A stretch of 64,000 nt of DNA, taken from NCBI GenBank assembly GCA_033060915.1, contig CM065389.1, forward strand, positions 26,358,001 through 26,422,000, written 5' to 3'. Source of the DNA: Euryodendron excelsum. Its lineage: Eukaryota; Streptophyta; Magnoliopsida; Ericales; Pentaphylacaceae. The position numbers and the translations under genes were made by a program. The notes under the pieces are model-generated. The model did not search any database. It was not told where the DNA came from and saw only the letters and a program-made list of their open reading frames with translations. Within the stretch, counting starts at the first letter, position 1; each line of letters starts with the position of its first letter. Positions 45,110 through 57,540 of the stretch are shown piece after piece.

Positions 45110-48100
45110 TATAAGCACCTCATTTTTGCCTGCTAGGCAGTCTCTAGTCCGTCAAGACTTGAGTTCAAGTTAATATGGACATATTCTAATTTAAATCAGC
45201 TTTCCAAGTCTAGTCCCATCAATCAATCACTTCACGGGCCCATCGGGCCCAAATAAAGGCAAAATAACCAAAATGCCCTTCGGGAATTGTTCTGTCCAAT
45301 TCCAGCGGGCATGTCTTTTTAAGACAGTAGGGCTCTATTTTTTCAATTTCAAGTCCAATTCCAATTTCAATTAAATCCGGCACACCTTTTGAGATAGTTG
45401 ATTCCTCAAAGTGAAAAGTCCATTACGTCCGGCACATTTCCAGGAGAACTCTTCGGAATGGTAAGTCCCTTCAAACCTGTCGACCGGGACGGGACCCTAA
45501 GTCCCTTACATGGTAGGACGGTCCACCTTGGGCACCTGCTAGCCCGCCAATGAAGAAATGTCTGTTTTAGCACACCTTCTGAGAAAGTTGATTCCTCAGG
45601 CATTAAGTCCACCTAGAAGCTTTCCGAGACCAGGCAGTCTCTGGAATGTTCGCAACCCGTTAGAGTAACGAAAATACTGGTAAACATCGCAACTGTCAAA
45701 GTGGCGGAAACACTCGCAAGCAGGTCGATGTAGGAAATTGTCGACAAACCCCTATATCACTAGACCATCGTCAAAGTGATGGAAACACTTAAAACCCAGG
45801 TCAACACCAGTGCCTGTTGGCCCACTCCGGTGAAAATGACCAAACTGCCCCTAGGGCCACTTCTGGTACGTTTCTTGAGAAAGTACCTAAGTCCTTAGAA
45901 TGGTAAGTCCACCCTTCCAATACATTCAGTAAGGACAATCCAGCATGATTAGGTGCCTTCCAGCCAGTTTTAGGCTAATTCTGAGACATTCCGGTCAAGA
46001 TAACCACTTTGCCCCCAAGCATCCGAGCGCCCCGAGAACCACACCGGTTTTGGGTATCAAACCAGTAACCTCTCAAGATGCTTTTAATAGTGTTCCTGGC
46101 CTTCCGATACATTCCTAGGTCATTCCGACTAAGCTCTGGCAAGCTCAGTGCAAAATGATTGTTTTGCCCCTTGCGGGCCGTTTTCCTTTTCTAACCACAC
46201 CGGCTCTGGGTATCAAACTGGTAGTCTCCTGGAACATTCTAGCTAATGTTTCCAAGCTTCCAGTCTTCTTTCGGGATATTCCGAGTCCATCTGGTAGTTT
46301 TTGGTCCGATTGACCGTTTTGCCCATAATGGTCCGGTCAACCCCTCCACCATATCTTGACATCAATTTTCAAGTCTAATACCCCCGAGACACTATTCTAA
46401 GGGTTCTTATCCCCTTCTGGTCTTCTGTGCTATTCCCGGCCCCTGAAACCATTCCCAGACCTTCCGGAGTCACTCTTAGTAAAGCCAATCTAAAAATTGC
46501 ATGGTAGTTACTAGTACTGGCACCGAAATCTTCTAAAGATACGTTGCTTACCAGCCTTAAAACTTTCATAAGTGAATGGCTCCACTAGTAGTGGCACCAA
46601 GCAAAAATTTGGCCTAGCGCCACTCCTAGTGGTGCCAGAAGGAATTTTTTCCTAGCACTACTACAACAGGAGTGGAGCCAGAAGGAATTTTTTCCTAGCG
46701 CCACTACAACAGGTGCCAGGTCAATCTTTTTTCTATAAATACAAGGCCTCCTCCAGCATAAAAAAGGTCTGCAAACTCAGTCTAAAAACTCTCTTCTTTG
46801 ATACATATAGCTCGTAACGTCCCCAAACCCTAGTCTTCTTTAGGTTTTCAAAACCCTAGCCCCTATACACTAAACCCCAATATACATACACTCACATACA
46901 CCCCTATATACTCCTATACTAGCCTCCAAAGCCTCCATTGAAGACTTGAAGTGCTGCAACTCTGAAGTTCCCAAAGATTTAAGCAAGCTCTCGAAGATTG
47001 ATGCAAAGCAAAGCAAAGATCGAAGTAAAGAAAGCAAACCAAGCAAGCAAATAAAAGAAGACACAAGGTAGGCTCTCTATTTACGTTTTCACAACTTCCC
47101 CCCCCCCCTCTCTTCTCTCTCCTAACACACTTGGGTTTTCTTCTATTTTAATCTCTCATCTTCTATCCCCCCTTTCTAACATGCTTGAAACAAGGGACTC
47201 CCCAGCTCATTTGTAGGATTAGGCTATTGAAAGTCATTGTGTCGAGGCTTTCTCTTAGTCTAAATGGAGACCACGTAGGTTCGGCCCTATTGATTACGTA
47301 GCGAAGCCTTTAACCTTGTATGTTCACCCCCCTAACTTGCATTGTACATATCATGATCATGCATCTCTCTAAAATTTGTTTTTAAACTTGTTTTCAAAAC
47401 TTGCATCAAAACCATTTTCAAAACTTGCATTAAAATTTTCTTCTACAAAACTTATTTTTCAAAATCATAATCCTAAGGTAATTATAACCTTTTCATGGTT
47501 AGGTTGCTTTAAGAAAGTGTTACATTTAAAGTAACCAATATGGTCCATATTTTCAAATCATTGTTGTTTTCAAATCACAATCCTAGAATGGTTCTAATCT
47601 TTTCAAGATTAGAATCGTTTTAGGAAAGTGTGATATTTTTACAGGCTTGCAAAATTTCATATTCAAATCCTTTTTGAAATCTCTTTTTAAACTTACTTTC
47701 CAAAACCTCTCTTTAAATCCTCCCCAAAATCTCTTTTTACATCTACTTTCGAAAATCTCATCTCTAATGCACTTTCTAAAAACTCTCTCTAATCGCCTTT
47801 CCAAAATAGTTTTCTAAAGATTCCCTACAAAAACTTAACTTCCTAAAAACTCTTTTCCAAAAAGCTCTCTTCAAAATTCACTTTCTAAAAATGCTCCCTA
47901 AGTTTTCTTCCTAAAAACTCTTTCTAAAAATCCCTTTCCAAAAACTCTCTTTTCAAATTCACTTTCTAAAAACTCCTTTCTAAGATCTCCTCCAAAAAAT
48001 TTTCATTTCCAAAAATTCACTTTTCAAAATCTCTTTTCTTGGAGTCCAAGTTAAACCCTAGGGCCATGATTAGGAAACCCTAAGTTCCTTTCCGAAATTA

Positions 48101-49975
48101 TAATTTCTAATCTCCTATTTTGGTCTCAAACTTTAGGTTTCCAAATCCTATTTTCTATCCTAAAATCTAGGATTTCCAAAACTTCATCCTTCCAATCCCA
48201 TGCAAAAATCTAATCTCCCCATTTAGGAAACTAGATTTAATCCTCTGTTTTTGAAAACAAAATCAAATCATCTCTTTCTTAGAAACAAAATCCAAATCTT
48301 TTCTAATTCCAATCATTCGTAATCCAATTCTTTCTTAATTCCAATCCTTCTTAATTCAAATCTTTATTAATTCCAATCCTTCCTAATCTCATACTTTCCC
48401 AAATCTTAAGTTTCCAAAACTTAAACTTTCAAATCTTTCCTTAAACTTTAAGCTTCTTAATCTTCCTAATTCCAACCTTTTATAATTCCATACCTTTCCA
48501 AATTTCAACTTTCCAAATCTAAATCTTCAAATCTTTCTTAAACTCAAACCTTTCCTAATTTCAAGTATTTCTAAAACTCAAACTTCGAATCTTTCCTAAA
48601 ATTCTAAACTTTCTAAATTTAAAACCTTTCTAAATCCAAAACTTTCTAAAGTAAAAACTTTCTAAATTCGAAACTTTGCTAAGTTAAAACTTTCCTCATT
48701 TGAAACTTTTCAATTTTAATTCTTTCCTAATTCAAAACTTTCCTAAATCGAAAATTTCCTAAATCCAAACTTTCCTAAAATGACACTTTCCTGAAAGGAC
48801 AATTTCCTAAAATGAAACTTTTCTAATCTAAATATTTCCTAAATCCAATATTTCCCTAATCTTCCAAGTCCAACATTCGAGTCAAATCTTTTCTAAAGCT
48901 CATCCAAGTCAGTCAAATCTTTCTTAATCTCAAGTCCCTCCTAAATCCTATCTTTCTTAAGTCTAGATTTTCTAAATCTCAATCTTTCCAAAACAAATCC
49001 AAATCCTTCTTCCAAGTTCTATCCTTCCAAATCAAAGTCCAATCTTTTCAATTCCAAATTCCAATTTCCAATATTTTATTCTAAGTTCAAATCAAACTCT
49101 TTTGTCAAATCAAAATCTCTTTTTCAAATCAAACCTTCTATTTTCTATCGGACTCTTGTTTGAACTACGGCTGACCTGATTCCTTAAAAGGGATACGTCG
49201 GCAACCCTCACGGGTGCGGTCATAACATTTTTGAAATCTCCAATTCCGTAACTCTTCTTAAGCTTTCAATTACATAATCTGTTTCAAGTTTTTAATTCTA
49301 AAATCTATTTTCAGATCCCTATTTATAGTTTCTAAAACTCTTCTTTCAAAACTCAACTCTTCTTTTCAATTCTCTTTTCCAAAATCGAATCAAGTCTTTT
49401 CAAATCTTTTTCAAAATCAAATCTTATTCTTGCACTTGCATATCATGCATAGTTCTTCTAAAAATTCTTTTCTAAAGGGGGTAGTTTTGGACATATATTA
49501 ATTGAAGATTCTAATGGGTGAATCTAGGGTGAATAGATATGTAGGTACCACAAGGGTAGGGTAGGGTGATGGCTTAGTGCATCTTCTCTACATGTAACCA
49601 ACCTCCGAACCTAGATCGCTATTTTTGAGAGACCAAAATGGAGTTATTTTCAAAAAAGGGGCTTAACTATTTTCTAAAGGTTACCAAACAACCTATTTTC
49701 TTAAAAATCCTCTCTTGAGAAAGTATTTTCAAAAATCATTTTAAAAAACCCTAAGTGTAGTCTTCAGATTATGTTTAGTTTTAGGTGACCTAACTCACCT
49801 TAATCAAGTTAGGTGGCGACTCTGAATGTTTTCCAAAAGCCCTTTATTCAAAATCAATTTTCAATTCAAACCTAGTCGCACTCATTATTATAGGAGAGTG
49901 AGTTCTAACGAGAGAGTACATTATTTTTCCGACTTGTGTGTGTATTCTTTGTGTGTGAAAAATCTAGGTACAACA
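45110..49975 (+). mobile_element. Element E, 3' LTR
   Basis: Complete 4,866-bp LTR from TATAAGCACCTC (TG decayed to TA) to GGTACAACA. The base-level homology with the 5' LTR covers its whole length from about 45236. Includes 28-bp units near 45660-45790, the roughly 157-bp array 45990-46490, palindromes with a local duplication (46615-46720), TATA box 46734-46741, telo-boxes 46830-46865, donor-like site near 47065, G-poor domain 47640-49140 and cassette 49150-49230. The flank CTACT (49976-49980) should be the target duplication, but the matching left copy was lost with the LTR head. Confidence 0.92.
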
Positions 49976-50544
49976 CTACTTGACCATAATAGTCGAGATC
50001 TTGATTATACCTTGTTTAACCATGACTGTTATCTTTTATATTCTTGTTGTTATGTTGCTAGTATGGGAGAATATGAATAATAGATAAAAATGGCTTTTAA
50101 GTTGTGTTTAAATTATATAAATTTAAAATTTTAATTTTTGATTTATAAATGTGCAACTATAGAATAAAATTAATTCCCATGTTTTAAATTAAATTTAAAA
50201 TTTTATTTGTTGCATATATATAAGTCACCAATATTTTAATATTTATTGGATAATTAAAAATATGTTTGTATCCCTCATGTATTAAATAACTAACTGGGTT
50301 AGGGAATTTATTACGTATGAATCTCATGGTCACCATCACTAGTTTATAAGTGAAGTAATTTATTTTATGTGTTGGTTTTAGTACCAACATCCCTATTGGA
50401 TGTAATAAGTTGCAGACTTACTGAGTATAAACTCTAGTAGCTATTAGTATTGGGTCGACTCTACATCTAAGTGACTCATTACGAGACAATAGATTTAGAA
50501 TTAACTGATGGTATACACTTAGCTATAAATAATGGTATCCTTAA
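49976..50544 (+). mobile_element. Copia leader segment between E and F
   Basis: Very AT-rich, no open frame of note. It lies between two Ogre-like insertions and is assigned to the host copia leader by position. Its last five bases (CTTAA, 50540-50544) are the left target duplication of LTR F. Confidence 0.6.
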
Positions 50545-53500
50545 TGTAAGCACCCCATTTTTGCCCACTCGGTAATCTCTGGCCCAACTAGGCTTATTTT
50601 CACACATCACACGCATATTCGGACTCTAACATGACTTCTAAACTCCAATTCAGTTCACCGGTTGCTTCCTGGGACCGTAGGGCCCATTTGAAGCTAAATA
50701 ACCATTTTGCCCCTCAGCATCCGAACGCCCCGAGGATCATACCGGCTCTGGGTATCAAACCGGTAACTTTCCAGGAATTATTATTATAGTATTCCTGACC
50801 TTCCTTTATCTTTCCGGATCATTCTGAGTCAGTTCCAGCAAACCCGATGCGAAATGACCGTTTTGCCCCTAGTGGGCCGGTCGCCTTTTCCAACCACACT
50901 GGCTTTGGGTATCAAACCGGTAGCCTCTTGGGAACATTCTAAATAATGTTTCCAAGTCTCGAGTCTTCTTTCGGGATATTCCGAGTCCGTCCCGACAGCT
51001 TCCTAGCCCGATTAACCGTTTTGCCCCTAGTGGCCTGGTCAACCCTTCTAACAAATCTTGTCATCATTTTTTAAGTCCTTTGTCCCCAAGACATTATTCT
51101 GAGGGTTCCTGTCCCTTTTTGACTCTCCGGGTCATTCCCGGCCCCTTCAATTTATCCCCGGACCTTCCGAAGTCACTCCTAGTAAAGTCAGGCTAAAAAT
51201 TGCATGGTAATCACTACTACAGGCGCCCAAATCTTCTATAGATACGTTGCTTGCCGACCTTAAACATTTCCTAAATGGCTGGCGCCACTTCTAATGCCAC
51301 CGGTGTAATTTTGGCTTGGCGCCACTGCAACAGGTGCCAGTGCATTCCTTTCTCTATAAATACAAAGCCTCCTCTAGCGTGAAAAAGGTCTGCAAACTCA
51401 ATCTAAAAATCCTAATATTCGATATACAGAGCTCGTATACTCCCAAAACCCTAGCTTCCCTAGGTTTTCCAAACCCTAACCACCATACACCAAACCCTAG
51501 CTTCCTATACATTCCTATACACTCTCATATACACTAGCCTCTAACCCTCATTTGAAAACTTGAAGAGCTGCAATCTGAAGGTTTGAAGATTGAAGACAAA
51601 CTCTTGAAGATTGGAGTGAAGATCGAAGCAAGACAAGCAAAGCAAAGCGCACAAAGCTAGGCAAAATAAAAAAAGATACAAGGTAGAATTTCCGCACTTC
51701 CCCCCTCTCTCTTCTCTCTCCTAACCCACTTGGGTTTTCTCTATTTTAATCCCCCATCTCTTTCCCCCCTTTCTTTGCATGCTTGAAACAAGGGGATTCC
51801 CGGTCCATGTGTAGGATTAGGCTATTGGAGAGTCACCATGTCGGTGGCTTTCTTTTAGTCTAACCGGAGACCATGTGGGTTCGGCCCCTTTGATTATGTT
51901 GTGAAGCCTTAACCTTGTATGTTCACGATCCTAATTTGCATTGTGCATATCATTATCTTGCATTCTTCCAAAAATCATTTTCAAACTCGTTTTAAAAGTT
52001 TGCATTAAACTTGTTTTCAAAAACGTGTTTTCAAAATCACAATCCTAGGGTGATTCTAGCCTTTCCATGGCTTAGATTTCTTTAGGAAAGTATTACATTT
52101 AAAGTGACTTTCATGGTTCATATTTTCAAATCTTGTTATTTTCAAAACCACTATTCTAAAGTGGTTCTAGCCCTCTTATAGTTAGAATCACTTTAGGAAA
52201 GTGAGATATTTTATATACATTCCAAAATCTCTTCTCGAAAATCTCCTCCTAAAAATCTCTTTTCCAACATGCTTTCCATAAACTCTCTTTAATTTCCTTT
52301 CCAAAATTGTTTTCTAAAAACTCTCTCCAAAAATCTATTTTTCAACACTTCTCGTTTCAAACTCCATCCCAAAACACTCTCTTCAAAATTCACTTTCCTA
52401 AAAACTCTTTCCAAAAAGCTCCTTCTAAAATCGTGTTTCCAAAACTCTCTCAAAGTTTTACTTTCCAAAAACTTTCTTCCCAAAATTATTTTCAAAACAC
52501 ACCTTTTAGAAACTCCTCTTTAGGATTTCCTTCCAAAATCTTTGTTTTCAAAAAACACCCTTTCCAAAATTCCCTTTCCTTAGAGCCCAAGTCAAGTCCT
52601 AGAGTTAACAATTAGGAAACTCAAATTTTCTTTCAAAAAACATGGTTTTCAAACTTGCCTTAAAACCTAGGTTTCAAAAACCTCTTGTTTTCTACATCAA
52701 AACTATACATATGTGCAAAACCTCTTTTCTATGTCAAAACTATAGTCTTCCAAATCTAGGGTTTCTAAAACCTTCCTTTCCAAATCCTTGTCAAATCCAA
52801 TTTTCCTTTAGGAAACAAAATTCAATTTTCCCTTTAGGAAACCAAATCTAATCTCTCGTTTAAGAAACTAGATCTCATTCTCCGTTTTTTAAAACAAAAT
52901 CAAATCTTCTCTTTTAGAAATAAAATCCAATCCTTTGTTTTAGGAAATAGGAATCTTAACCCTTCATAGCCCAAATCTTTCATAATTCAAATCTTTCATA
53001 ATCTTCTACTTTCCTAAATCTTAAGTTTCCAACACTTGAACATAAAAATCTTTCCTAAATTTTAAAACTCAACTTCCACATATTTTCTAATTCAACCCTT
53101 TCCTAATTCTACCCCTTTTTCAAATCTTAACTTTCCAAATCTAAGTTTTCAAATCTTTCCTAAACTCAAACCTTTCCTAATCTCAAGATTTTCTAAAACT
53201 CAAACTCTAAAGCTTTCTAAATTTTAAACTTTCTTAAACTTCAAATCCTTCTAAATCTAAAACTTTCTGAACTCAAAACTTTCTTATTTTCAAAACTTCC
53301 CTATTTCAAAACATTCCAAATTCAAAACTTTCTAAATTTGAAACTTTCTTAATTTAAAGTTTTCCTAAATTGAAATTTTCCTAAAGTGAATCCTTTCCTT
53401 TTTCAAAACTTTCCTAATTCCAAAACTTTCTAAATTTGAAACTTTCCTAAGTTAAAACTTTTCTAAATTCAAAACTTTCTTAAGTTGAAGCTTTCTTAAT

Positions 53501-54773
53501 TTAAAATTTTCTTAAACTAAACTGTTCCTAATTCAAAACATTTCTAAATTCAAAACTTTCCAACTTCAAAACTTTCATAATTTATAACTTTTCTAATTAG
53601 AAACTTTCCTAAATTGAAATCTTTCTTAAGTTGAAACTTTCCTAATCCGAAAACTTTCCTATTTCAAAAACTTTCTTAAAATGACACTTTTCTAATTTGA
53701 AACTTCCCTAATTCGAACATTTCCTAAATCTAGTCTTTCCTAATCTTTCCAAGTCCAACGTTTGAGTCAAATCTTTTCTAAGTCTCAAGTCTTTTCTAAG
53801 TCTAGGTTTCCTAAAACCAAGTCTTTCAAAATCAATCTTTTCAAATCTTCTAATCAAAGTCCAAATTTCTTACTCTTCCAATTCCAATCCAAATTCCAAT
53901 TTCAACTATTTTCCAAATCAACTCTTCTATTTTCAATTGGACTCTTATCTGAACTACGACTGACCTGATTCCTCCAAAAAGATATGTAGGCAACCCTCAT
54001 GGGTGCGGTCACAACATTTTTCAAGTTTCTATTTCCACAATCCTTTTCAAATCTCCAATTCCATATCTATTTTAAGTTTCCAATTCCAAAAATCTATTTT
54101 CAAATCTCTATTTTCAATTTCTAAAACTTTCCAATTTCAAATCTATCCTTTCAAACTTCTCTTCTAAAATCAAATGAAATTCTTCTTTTCAAATCTATGT
54201 CCAAATTAAGTCTTTTTTCTTGCACTTGCATATCATGCATCATGTTAGTTTCTTTTCAAAAATTCTTTTCTAAAGTGGATAGGATTGAACAATAATTAGT
54301 TGAAGACTCTCATAGGTGAAACTAGGATAGATTAACATGTAGGTACCAAAAGGGCGAGGTAGGGTGATGGCTTAGAGCGTCTTCCCTACACGTAACCAAC
54401 CTCCAAACCTAGATAATTGTTTTCGTAAGACCAAGAACGGAGTTATTTTCAAAAAGGGCTTAAATGTTTTCTAAAGGTTGCCAAACAACCTGTTTTCTTA
54501 AAAACCCTCTCTTGAGGTGGTATATTCAAAAACCTTTTTCCAAAAACCCTAAATGTAGTTTTCGGATTATGCTTAGTTTTAAGGTGACCTAACTCACCTT
54601 AATCAAGTTAGGTGGCGACTCCAAACTTTTTCTAAAAGCCCTTTATTCAAAACTATTTTCAATTCAAACCTAGTCGCACTCATTCGTTTAGGAGGGTGAG
54701 TTCTAACGAGAGAGTACAGCATTTTTCCCGCTTGTGTGTGTCTTCCTCGAGCGTGAAAAATCTGGGCGCGATA
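50545..54773 (+). mobile_element. Solo LTR F
   Basis: Complete 4,229-bp LTR, TGTAAGCACCCC to GGGCGCGATA, with perfect target duplication CTTAA (50540-50544 and 54774-54778). It is the shortest copy: it has no 81-bp array and no 28-bp units, and goes from the GGGCCC segment straight to the roughly 157-bp array (50700-51190). TATA box 51355-51362, telo-boxes near 51445-51505, donor-like AAGGTAG near 51680, G-poor domain 52210-53900, cassette 53930-54020. Confidence 0.94.
51355..51362 (+). promoter_or_regulatory. TATA box of LTR F
   Basis: TATAAATA followed by CAAAGCCTCC. Only the weaker palindromes (near 51280-51340) remain upstream. Confidence 0.7.
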
Positions 54774-54778
54774 CTTAA

Positions 54779-55020
54779 CATCCAAGTCACTGTTATTATT
54801 TATAGGACCAAAGCTAAGTCATCTATTTAAATTTGTTTCGCATAATTACTTGCCTACATAGTAAGGCTAATAGGTCTTGACTTTAAGATAAATATTGACG
54901 AAGTATGCTATTTATGGTATACTAGGTTGCTGGTGAATTCTTTTAAAATATTGGTAGAGGAAACCGTATTTTAATGAATGAATTCTAATTTTATTATTGC
55001 TCATTATATTTTTTTATAAT
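54779..55020 (+). mobile_element. Copia leader segment after F
   Basis: AT-rich untranslated sequence running into the copia gag start near 55036. No separate feature is visible. Confidence 0.55.
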
Positions 55021-55875
55021 ATGTGATTCTCAGGCTTAAAAATAGCTTTCAATCCACTTGCTATTATTCTCAAAGAAAACAAACTGGTTGGAACAAATTA
55101 TATTAACTAGAAAAGATATTGTGTTGACTGTAGAATAGTACAAGTTTGTGCTCACAAAGGTCTGTCTGCAGCAACCCGGCAAGGGGGCAACCAATAAGGA
55201 AATCTCAGCTTACTGAAAGTGGATAAGTAATAATGAGATGTCGCGGTGTTATATTTTGGCATCTATATTGAATGTTCTGTAATATCAGCATCAGGCTATA
55301 CCAACTGCCTATGATATGATGACGAGCCTTAAAGAAATGTTTGGGGATCAGAATCATGCTACTAGGCTGATTGCAATGAGAGACCTAATGAACACAATTA
55401 TGGCTGAAGGGACCCTAGTGAGGGATCATATTATAAAGATGATGAGTTTTCTTAATAAACTAGATATCCATGGAGCGAAAATCAATGGGGAAACCCTAGT
55501 TGACATCATTCTCCAACCACTGCCTGATTCTTCTAAGCAGTTCTGCCTAAATTATAATATGAATAAGTTCTCTTATTCTTTGTCAGAGCTTCTTAAAGAG
55601 CTTCAAGGAGTTGAGGGCCTTATAAAGAAGCCAATTGTTGCTTTTGCTATTAAAAAATGTTATACTTCTAAACTAAAGGAAAGAAGAAGCAGAAAAAGGT
55701 TCAAAAATATAAAGTAGTTCCTCAAGCACCTCATGGACCTCAAGGAAGAGTGAAAAAGCCCAAGGGCAAATGTTTGATCTATAAGCAACCGGGGCATTAG
55801 AAGTTGAAATGTCTGGTTTATCTAGCCAAATAGAACAGCAAATGTAAATCTCATTCACTAGTAGTTGATGCATGT
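55021..55875 (+). pseudogene. Copia gag, decayed
   Basis: Starts near 55036 with the typical Ty1/copia Gag opening (FNPLAIILKENKLVGTNYIN). After frameshifts and stops the main open block, 55316-55717, reads through LKEMFGDQNHATRLIAMRD and LLKELQGVEGL, the UBN2-type capsid region. A degenerate zinc knuckle follows near 55760-55815 (CLIYKQPGH...KLKC, with the second Cys replaced by Tyr and a stop inside). At least three stops and two frame changes make it nonfunctional. Confidence 0.85.
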
Positions 55876-55881
55876 TTAGCG

Positions 55882-56173
55882 ATGTTATCTACCGGTACCT
55901 GGTATGTAGATACGGGAGCGACTAACCATATATACAATTCTTTGTATGGGTTCCAGCAAACCCGACAGCTTAATGATGGAGAGATCTACGTATTTATGGG
56001 AGATGGCACGAGAGTGTTAGGAGTTGCATTAGGAGACTCTCTTTATATACCTTCTATTAGAAGGAATTTGAATTTAGTTTTTGGATCAGTTGATAATGGA
56101 TATTCCGTTTGTTTTAGTAACTCAGTTGTTATTAAGTTAAATAAAAGTTTTATCTATTCTAGCACATTGGTTG
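55882..56173 (+). pseudogene. Copia protease, 5' side of the G insertion
   Basis: Open frame with the retropepsin motif WYVDTGATNHI near 55900-55930 (active-site D-T-G), then LGVALGDSLYIPSIRRNLN, typical of the region between protease and the pre-integrase domain. It is cut after codon 97 by solo LTR G. The target duplication GGTTG occupies 56169-56173. Confidence 0.88.
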
Positions 56174-56399
56174 TGTAAGCACCCCACTTTTGACCGCTCA
56201 ACAGTCTACACTTCGTCCAAATTTGTTTTCAAGTCATTCTGGGCGTATTTCAATTGAAACCAACTCTCTAAATCCAAATCCCGTCTGTCCACCGCTTCGC
56301 AGGCCCAAATAGAGGCAAAATGACCAAGATGCCCTTAGGGGCATTGTCCTTTCCTTTCTGATTCCAACCCCTCTCTCGAGACAGTTTATTCCTCGAGAC

Positions 56400-56735
56400 G
56401 GTTCCAATTCATGCACGTCTTTTCGAAGACGGTAATTCCCCTTTCCAATCCCTCTCTCGAGACTGTTTATTCCTCGAGACGGTCTCAAATTAGACACGTC
56501 TTTTCGGAGACGGTAAGTCCCATTTCCAATCCCTCTCTCGAGACAGTTTATTCCTCGAGACGGTTCCAAATTAGGCACGTCTTTTCGGAGACGGTAAGTC
56601 CCCTTTCCAATCCCTCTCTCGAGGCAGTTTATTCCTCGAGATGGTTCCAAATCAGGCACATATTTTCAAAGACGGTAAGTCCCCTTTCCAATCTCTCTCT
56701 CAAAACAGTTTATTCCTTGAGACGATTCCAATAAG
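56400..56735 (+). repeat. 81-bp tandem array in LTR G (about 4 units)
   Basis: Units carry CGTCTTTTCGAAGACG or CGTCTTTTCGGAGACG plus two CTCGAG palindromes. The second form would pair T with G next to the TTCG centre, intermediate between the C and D arrays. Antisense and sense open frames here are artefacts. Confidence 0.88.
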
Positions 56736-57418
56736 GGCCCCTTTAGTAACTTCCAGAGAATGCTTCTTGTAGTATTCTCAACCTTTCCCTATCTTTCCGG
56801 ATCATTCCGAGTCAGTTTCGGCCAACCCAGTACAAAATGACCGTTTTGCCCCTGGTGGGCCGGTCTCCTTTTTCAACCACACCGGCTCTGGGTATCAAAT
56901 CGGTAATCCTCTGAGATTACTTCTTATAGTATTCTCAACCTTCCTTATCTTTCCGAATCATTCCGAGTCAGTTCCGGCTAACCCGGCACAAAATGACCGT
57001 TTTGCCCCTAGAGGGCCGGTCTCCTTTTCCGACCACACTGGCTCTGGGTATCAAACCGAAAAACCTTTGGGAACATTCTGAATAATATTTTCAAATCTCG
57101 AGTCTTCTTCCGGGACAGTATGAGTCTGTCCCGGCAGTTTCCCGGTCCGATTGACCGTTTTGCCCCTAAAGGCCCGGTTAACCTTTCCGACCCATCTTAT
57201 CCTCATTTTTCAAGTCAAATACCTCCAGGACACTATTCCAAGTGTTCCTGCTCTTTTCCAGCCTTCTAGGCCATTCCCGGTCCCTTAAATCATTCCTGAA
57301 CTTTTCGAAGTAACTCCTGGTGAAGATAGGCTAAAAATTGCATAGTAGTCACTAGTATAGGCGCCCAAATCTAGTCAAAGATACGTTGCTTGCTGACCTT
57401 AAATATTTCCTAAATGGC

Positions 57419-57540
57419 TGGCACCACTAGTAGTGGCGCCAAGCCAAAAATTGGCCTGGCGCCACTCCTAGTGGCGCCAGTGTAAAGTTTGGCCTGACGC
57501 CACTATAACAGGCGCTAGTGTTGTCCAACCTCTATAAATA
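57419..57540 (+). promoter_or_regulatory. Palindrome cluster and TATA box, LTR G
   Basis: TGGCACCACTAGTAGTGGCG plus CCA (one mismatch from the perfect 23-bp palindrome), TGGCGCCACTCCTAGTGGCG plus CCA, a third decayed copy, then TATAAATA at 57533-57540. Confidence 0.78.
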
